A stretch of 24,586 bases of DNA from Hypsibius dujardini. Taxonomy: Eukaryota; Tardigrada; Eutardigrada; Parachela; Hypsibiidae. The notes beneath the pieces were generated by a model. That model did not search any database. It saw only the letters and a list, made by a program, of their open reading frames with translations, and was not told the DNA's origin. Of the stretch, positions 20,323 to 24,586 are shown in pieces. Made by a program: the position numbers and the translations under genes. Where the stretch lies: positions 1-24,586 of the forward strand of contig LRSR01000084.1 in assembly GCA_001579985.1 (NCBI GenBank). Reading direction: 5' to 3'. The number at the start of each line of letters is the position of its first letter. Position 1 is the stretch's first letter.

Positions 20323-21513
20323 CTATATTTCGAGAACAGGGATCGGAATCTGTGGATCCATCGGCAACTGCGGCTGCTGCAGGCCCATCACTAGTATGTC
20401 GTCGTTCAACCCCGCCCGATCCAGACTTCGTTTGATCGCGTCCAAGAGGTAGTTCTTCCAGAAGAAGAGCACGCACGCCGTGAGTAGAATGAGGTAGGAC
20501 AGCATGTACAGCAAGTCGCCCTTCTTTTGCAGGTTGAAATGCGTCAGGATTTCTGCGGTGGCCTCGGTGACGTTCAGCAGATCGGTGACGTATTTGACGT
20601 CTAAAACATGAAATCAGAAGCACTTCAGTCGGTCTGTTTGCTACGTGTCAGACAGGCATTGGTCTAGGTCTGTCTGTGGTCTGTAGATAATGGCCACTTC
20701 GTGATCCTGGCTAATGACCAGGATCGCGTCTCGTCATGTGCATCGAGGCTTTGGGCAAGTCTATCAGGCCGCATCAAACACACCGGAATATGCCATGATG
20801 AAAGCGCGAATCGTATCCCGAGCATCCGGAAAAGGAATGGTCCATCCAGTTAGAAACTTTTTCTCCTGGAAGAGGACCAGAACCGGCACTCCCATAATTC
20901 CATAATGACCAGCAATGCTGCAATAAGAGAATTAGTACTAGCGTATGGCTAAGACCGAACCGTAAGAAGAGTGAATGATCAAACCTACCCCGGATATTTG
21001 TCGGTGTTGATCCCGACGAAGTGAAGGTCAGGAAAATACATGGCTGCCGCTTGCATGAACGGCGCGGCGCGTCGCGAGTAAGGACAGGAGCCGGAGAAGA
21101 AAAAGACAACCGTGCATAGTTGTTCTCCGGCGCTGGCGTTTAAAATGTCGTTCAATGCGGATCCCTGAATGATGTATAGCTTAGGGTCTCCGGGATGCAC
21201 GAAGGGCATACAATCGGCTCGGGTTTTGTTGGAGCTGTACAGGTATAAAATTGTCCTCTCCTGCCAGCCTGCAAAACACGAATCCATAATCCAATCAACA
21301 GGCAATGGATGTACGGAGAGGAAACAGTCACATGCTTCTTAAACAGTGGCCAGACAGATAAACTCACAGACAAACTCACAGACAGAGAGAATGAAAGGAA
21401 ACAGCAAATAGACACGCAAACAAAAGGCGGCAAAACATTGAGACAGAATGGCTACGCAGGCAGGCAGACATACAGATAAACATTCAGACATTCAGACACA
21501 AAGACAGACGGAG

Positions 21514-21558
<45 letters not shown>

Positions 21559-22751
21559 AATACAGATAAAGTTGGACATCACGTCTCCTCTACTTACCGG
21601 CAGCAAAATCAAGTTCATCCGCCTGTGGATAGCAGACATCATATTGCCGCAAACCGACCACCTTCTCCAGTAAAATCTCCTTCTCCGATAAGAGTGGAGT
21701 GGGATACGGGAAAAATGAAGCCGCCCAGCGTTTGAAATTCTCTGTCTCAAAAACTGGCCGGCGGTCTTGTCGTCCGTCTTGCGTCCGGTTAGTCCCAAGA
21801 TTCAATGTCCAGCCCCTTTCATCGGCAACATTCTTCCCTTCGTCTAACGAGCACATATCCGAATTGCTGGAGTTGAACTTATTCAACTCCTGCAGGGCAT
21901 CGAGAATTGGCGGAAACGACGGTACATGATCAGCAGTTGAAAGACTAGCTGTGTCCACACCGGCCTCGGTCGACAGGTCTAAGCTGAGAAGAGAGTTCGT
22001 GTGGTTCTTTCTCGATGAAGAGAAAAAGCTGTCCGTCCGTAGATACCCTAGGACCGCTAGAAGGCTGATCAGAAACCCTGAAATTAGGAACAGGTTTAGG
22101 CAAGACACTCGGTTCTTCGATCGTAATCAACCAATCCCCTACAAATCAATCAATCAACGCGTAACCCGGGCGATTCAATTCATCAATAAATCGTTGCATA
22201 TTGAAAATATAACAGTCACAGGCCACCGCTGAAAAGAAAATGAACTTAAACGATAAAATAATGGTCAATTTAATGCAAACTTATCTCTCCTTGAATACTA
22301 GTACCAAGTGAGAAAACATAAACCAAAAATCCCCTACTAAAAAACTACAAGACCACAAATGTCTCGTCAATCAATGGATCAATCAAACTGCCGAACCGAA
22401 GATCATTGAGAACACCCTCCTGACCAACAAGCTCAGGAAAATCACCACGAAAACCCATTTCAATCGAGATGAAATAGGCTAAACAGCTGGCTGGGTAAAA
22501 CGAGTTAAAACAATACCAGATAACGAAGCAGTTGGGCATAGACCGCTTTTCAGCTTCGAATAATTTCAATTGTTTACACTTTACAGCAACGCGTTGGAAT
22601 ACGCAATCAACCGATCTGCCACACACCCAAACGATCTGACGATGTGAGTGCAGTCCAACGCGAAACCTAACCTCACACATGATCAAACCTACTTACCGCA
22701 GACAAGAAAAAGATGAAAGCGATGCAGGGCCAACCACTCAAGGAAATTCAT
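20323..22751 (-). CDS. TXNDC15: TXNDC15-like membrane thioredoxin-domain protein
   Basis: A predicted secretory-pathway membrane protein with a lumenal thioredoxin fold; the vertebrate family member is needed for normal cilia. Minus-strand exons are 22751-22697, 22077-21598, 21268-20989, 20917-20784 and 20600-20323. Phases agree and give 408 residues (human about 360). Residues 1-27 or so form a signal peptide or anchor (MNFLEWLALHRFHLFLVCGF, then LISLLAVLGYL). A long low-complexity lumenal stretch follows, with glycosylation sequons NHT, NRT and NKT. The thioredoxin domain has SGSCPYSRRAAPF, with CPYS where the family has CRFS, and GVPVLVLF with the cis-proline loop. A C-terminal helix (YMLSYLILLTACVLFF) and a cytosolic tail follow. 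A lone active-site Cys argues against disulfide oxidase activity. An in-frame TAA just upstream supports this ATG. Intron 1 (619 bases) is the least certain join. Other TMX-type proteins are an alternative. Confidence 0.8.
21360..21568. repeat. CAGA-type tract in TXNDC15-like intron 2
   Basis: Interrupted CAGA/CAAA units, purest at about 21505-21560, fill most of the 329-base intron between 21597 and 21269. Confidence 0.9.
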
Positions 22752-23030
22752 CCTGCCATAGAATGGAGATGGATTTATTTGGAGTGATTGTCCGTCCGAG
22801 TAGAAGATTCTGTCAATGTGATTGAGTGAAGAGATTCCAATGAACGCAAAGTATGCAATGCTATAATCAAATCGCCGAATGTCTTCCCGTTTCAATTAAT
22901 CTATTGGGAAGATGATTCGGGGGAAAATACCGCAGCAGTAAACAATTTTAGGTCCTATAACGTTGAGTTACGATAAGCACATGAAGAAATAAAAACCGCT
23001 GACGGCTCCGAAGACTGAAAGTCTGAAACA
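22752..23030 (-). promoter_or_regulatory. Upstream region of the TXNDC15-like gene
   Basis: There is no gene on either strand. The minus-strand frame continuing upstream of the ATG ends at a TAA near 22898 with no other ATG, so this is probably leader and promoter. No core promoter motif is clear. Confidence 0.35.
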
Positions 23031-23126
23031 GCTGAAACAGTTGCTGGCAGTTGAATCAAGCAATCAAGAGCGACGTCAGCTGAAACAGTTGCTGGCAGTT
23101 GAATCAAGCAATCAAGAGCGACATCA
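23031..23126. repeat. 48-bp tandem duplication
   Basis: Two copies (23031-23078 and 23079-23126) differ at one base. A period of 16 codons lets a frame read LKQLLAVESSNQER twice, but there is no start, splice context or recognisable protein, so coding is doubtful. Bases 23127-23477 hold no gene, only three loose copies of GCTATTTTAC between about 23374 and 23470. Confidence 0.9.
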
Positions 23127-23477
23127 GCTGTCACAGAGTCAACTGTTAGCTGGTTTAGCTATTGTTCTATTTATACAGAATAGTAACGATGCAGGCAGTA
23201 GGAGTACTGGTGTGTCAATTAAAATGAAAAGCTCCATCAGAATCATCACAGATCGTTTCCTAGCTCCATACAACACGGGGCCTGGGCCATTTGATAATAG
23301 CTACTGCATAGGCATACTGGTTTATGCACGAATTTCACCAACTCTGTATCTCTTACTTTATATTTAGGCTACCGCTATTTTACCACTCCCTGGAGCCCAA
23401 TAAATCACTGGCTATTTTACCTCTCTCTCTGAATAAATTACTAGGGCAAAATAGCGCTATAGCTATTTTACGCCTCC

Positions 23478-23826
23478 CATGCAGTCCGTCCGTCCGTTGT
23501 CCGTCCGTCCTTCCGTCCGTCCTTCCGTCCGTCCATCCGTCCGTCCGCCGTCCGCCCGTTTGTCCGTTCTCCGTTCAGCCGCTATCCGTTCAACCCATGC
23601 AGTCCGTTCGGCCGTCTCTCCGTCAGCTGTTTGTCCGTCCGTTGTCCGTCCGTCCGTCGTTCATCCGTCCGTCCGTCCGTCCGCCCGTCTGTCCGTTCTC
23701 CGTTCAGCCGTTGCCCGTTGTTCGATCATCTGTCCGACAGCGGACGGATAGCCAACTGACGGATAAAGAACGGACAAACCGACAACAAACGGATCGACAA
23801 CGGACAGAGTGACGGATGGCCGGATA
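23478..23826. repeat. Inverted CCGT/ACGG tetranucleotide array
   Basis: Bases 23482-23735 are degenerate (TCCG)n on the plus strand. From about 23740 to 23826 the same repeat runs in the opposite orientation, as ACGGA units. The turn lies at TGTCCGACAGCGGACGGA. The right part can pair with the left over roughly 85 bases with mismatches. Proline/serine/valine frames here are artefacts. Confidence 0.9.
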
Positions 23827-24261
23827 ACGTGGAAAGGGTGAAATGGCAGGGAAGCGATTTGGGCCTCTGATGAGGGACATACCAAGCCTTCGCACTCGGT
23901 GATTTACTCTGCACCAAGCGACTGCTTTTGAATCCCTCAACATAAGTAGTTAGATCATAGGTAAATCACGGACCTGCATGCATAAATCCGAGAAGAGGAA
24001 TTTCTTTTAGAAGACACTTCTCAGTACGAGATGTACTATTCTGTACACTTCTCGTACTATTGCAGCCGCATATTGAATTGCTCTAAATGGACTTAAATGC
24101 AGATAAAAAAAATTTCGTTACTGGATGAGACAAGAGACACTTCACCCACAATCGGTTGCTGCACTTCGTAGAAGATTCAGAAATTAGATTGGTGAGGACA
24201 GCGGCTAGAACAAATGCCGACACACTGTTGAGAACAACCAATTAATCCAATCACAAATCAA
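23827..24261. other. Intergenic DNA with two small stems
   Basis: No gene is seen. GTGATTTAC at 23899-23907 pairs with GTAAATCAC at 23961-23969. AGTACGAGA at 24023-24031 pairs with TCTCGTACT at 24050-24058, with an inner GTAC/GTAC. Short GATT/AATC words occur near 24236-24270. Confidence 0.5.
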
Positions 24262-24462
24262 TCAATCAAGCGAAGCTAAAAGATTCCGCATGATTTCATC
24301 TCGCACGGTTCGGCCCGTCGACCGTACCTTTTCTAAGCCTTGCCGGAATCCTTTAATCTCAACTGCATTAATTAGCTCTCTGATTAGGCTGTTCACGTCG
24401 ATAAGGAAATGGTTTGACCATTCGCCATAGAATGGTTGAGACGCATGTGAGCCGCTGAACAT
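24262..24462 (-). CDS. Small hypothetical protein, unconfirmed
   Basis: An ATG-started frame of 66 residues, not recognised. It is rich in charged helix-forming residues (LIRELINAVEIKGFRQ, then RDEIMRNLLASLD) and lacks a signal peptide or membrane segment. An in-frame TAA lies just upstream, so it cannot be an internal exon in this frame unless its acceptor lies between that stop and the ATG. No splice sites or poly(A) signal support it. It could be the start of nothing, a lone small gene, or chance. Bases 24463-24586 show nothing else. Confidence 0.2.
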   Translation of the reverse strand: MFSGSHASQPFYGEWSNHFLIDVNSLIRELINAVEIKGFRQGLEKVRSTGRTVRDEIMRNLLASLD

Positions 24463-24586
24463 AATTCTAGTTTATACGACGGTCAACTACTCTCCGCTAA
24501 AAACAATTCTTCCCTCTAGGCCTTTAGCCCAATACAACAAAACTTTCAGAAATAATGTAGAAGTTGCTGATCTAAATACTTGCAAT

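Noticed and set aside
22345-22686. 113-codon minus-strand frame in the first intron of the TXNDC15-like gene
   Set aside because: It has no recognisable domain, and the exon 1 to exon 2 join across it gives a continuous signal-anchor sequence in phase. It could only be an alternative exon.
23324-23812. Proline/serine/valine-rich plus-strand frames
   Set aside because: They are produced by the TCCG repeat.

Overview
The window looks like nuclear DNA from a small invertebrate animal with a compact genome. Five host genes can be followed from start to stop codon through many short GT-AG introns, most of them 46 to 250 bases. All five belong to families of animal cells, and no bacterial-style operon or ribosome binding site is visible. 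The abundant GATT, CAGG and CAGA tetranucleotide tracts in introns and the very small introns would fit a tardigrade or similar micro-invertebrate. That is an impression, not a proof. All family assignments rest on remembered family sequences, because no search could be run.

Layout from left to right. Bases 37-126 are a short palindromic tandem repeat. Bases 268-909 are the C-terminal part of an SLC35F3/F4-like transporter, all in one frame but cut by three internal stop codons, so a decayed copy. Bases 921-1308 are a 20-bp minisatellite. APC5 (anaphase-promoting complex) lies on the minus strand at 4803-1388 in six exons coding for 757 residues. It is divergent from POLRMT (mitochondrial RNA polymerase, plus strand, 5116-12039, 23 exons, about 1268 residues). 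A 1.1-kb gap follows with two palindromic transposon-like elements. CLYBL (mitochondrial citramalyl-CoA lyase, minus strand, 15018-13156, five exons, 362 residues) is divergent from SSRP1 (FACT histone chaperone subunit, plus strand, 15549-19915, 14 exons, 700 residues). SSRP1 converges on a TXNDC15-like membrane thioredoxin protein (minus strand, 22751-20323, five exons, 408 residues). The last 1.8 kb is repeat-rich and holds only one doubtful small reading frame.

The genes do not form one pathway. POLRMT and CLYBL both act in mitochondria and lie tail to tail. APC5/POLRMT and CLYBL/SSRP1 are head-to-head pairs separated by 312 and 530 bases, so each pair may share a promoter region. I did not find a new multi-gene system. 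The most unusual content is in the non-coding DNA: a tandem array that copies a POLRMT 5' splice site five times, five palindromic non-autonomous elements (one forming part of a splice donor), a GC-AG intron inside the SSRP1 HMG box, a 66-bp repeat open on both strands, and an inverted CCGT/ACGG array.
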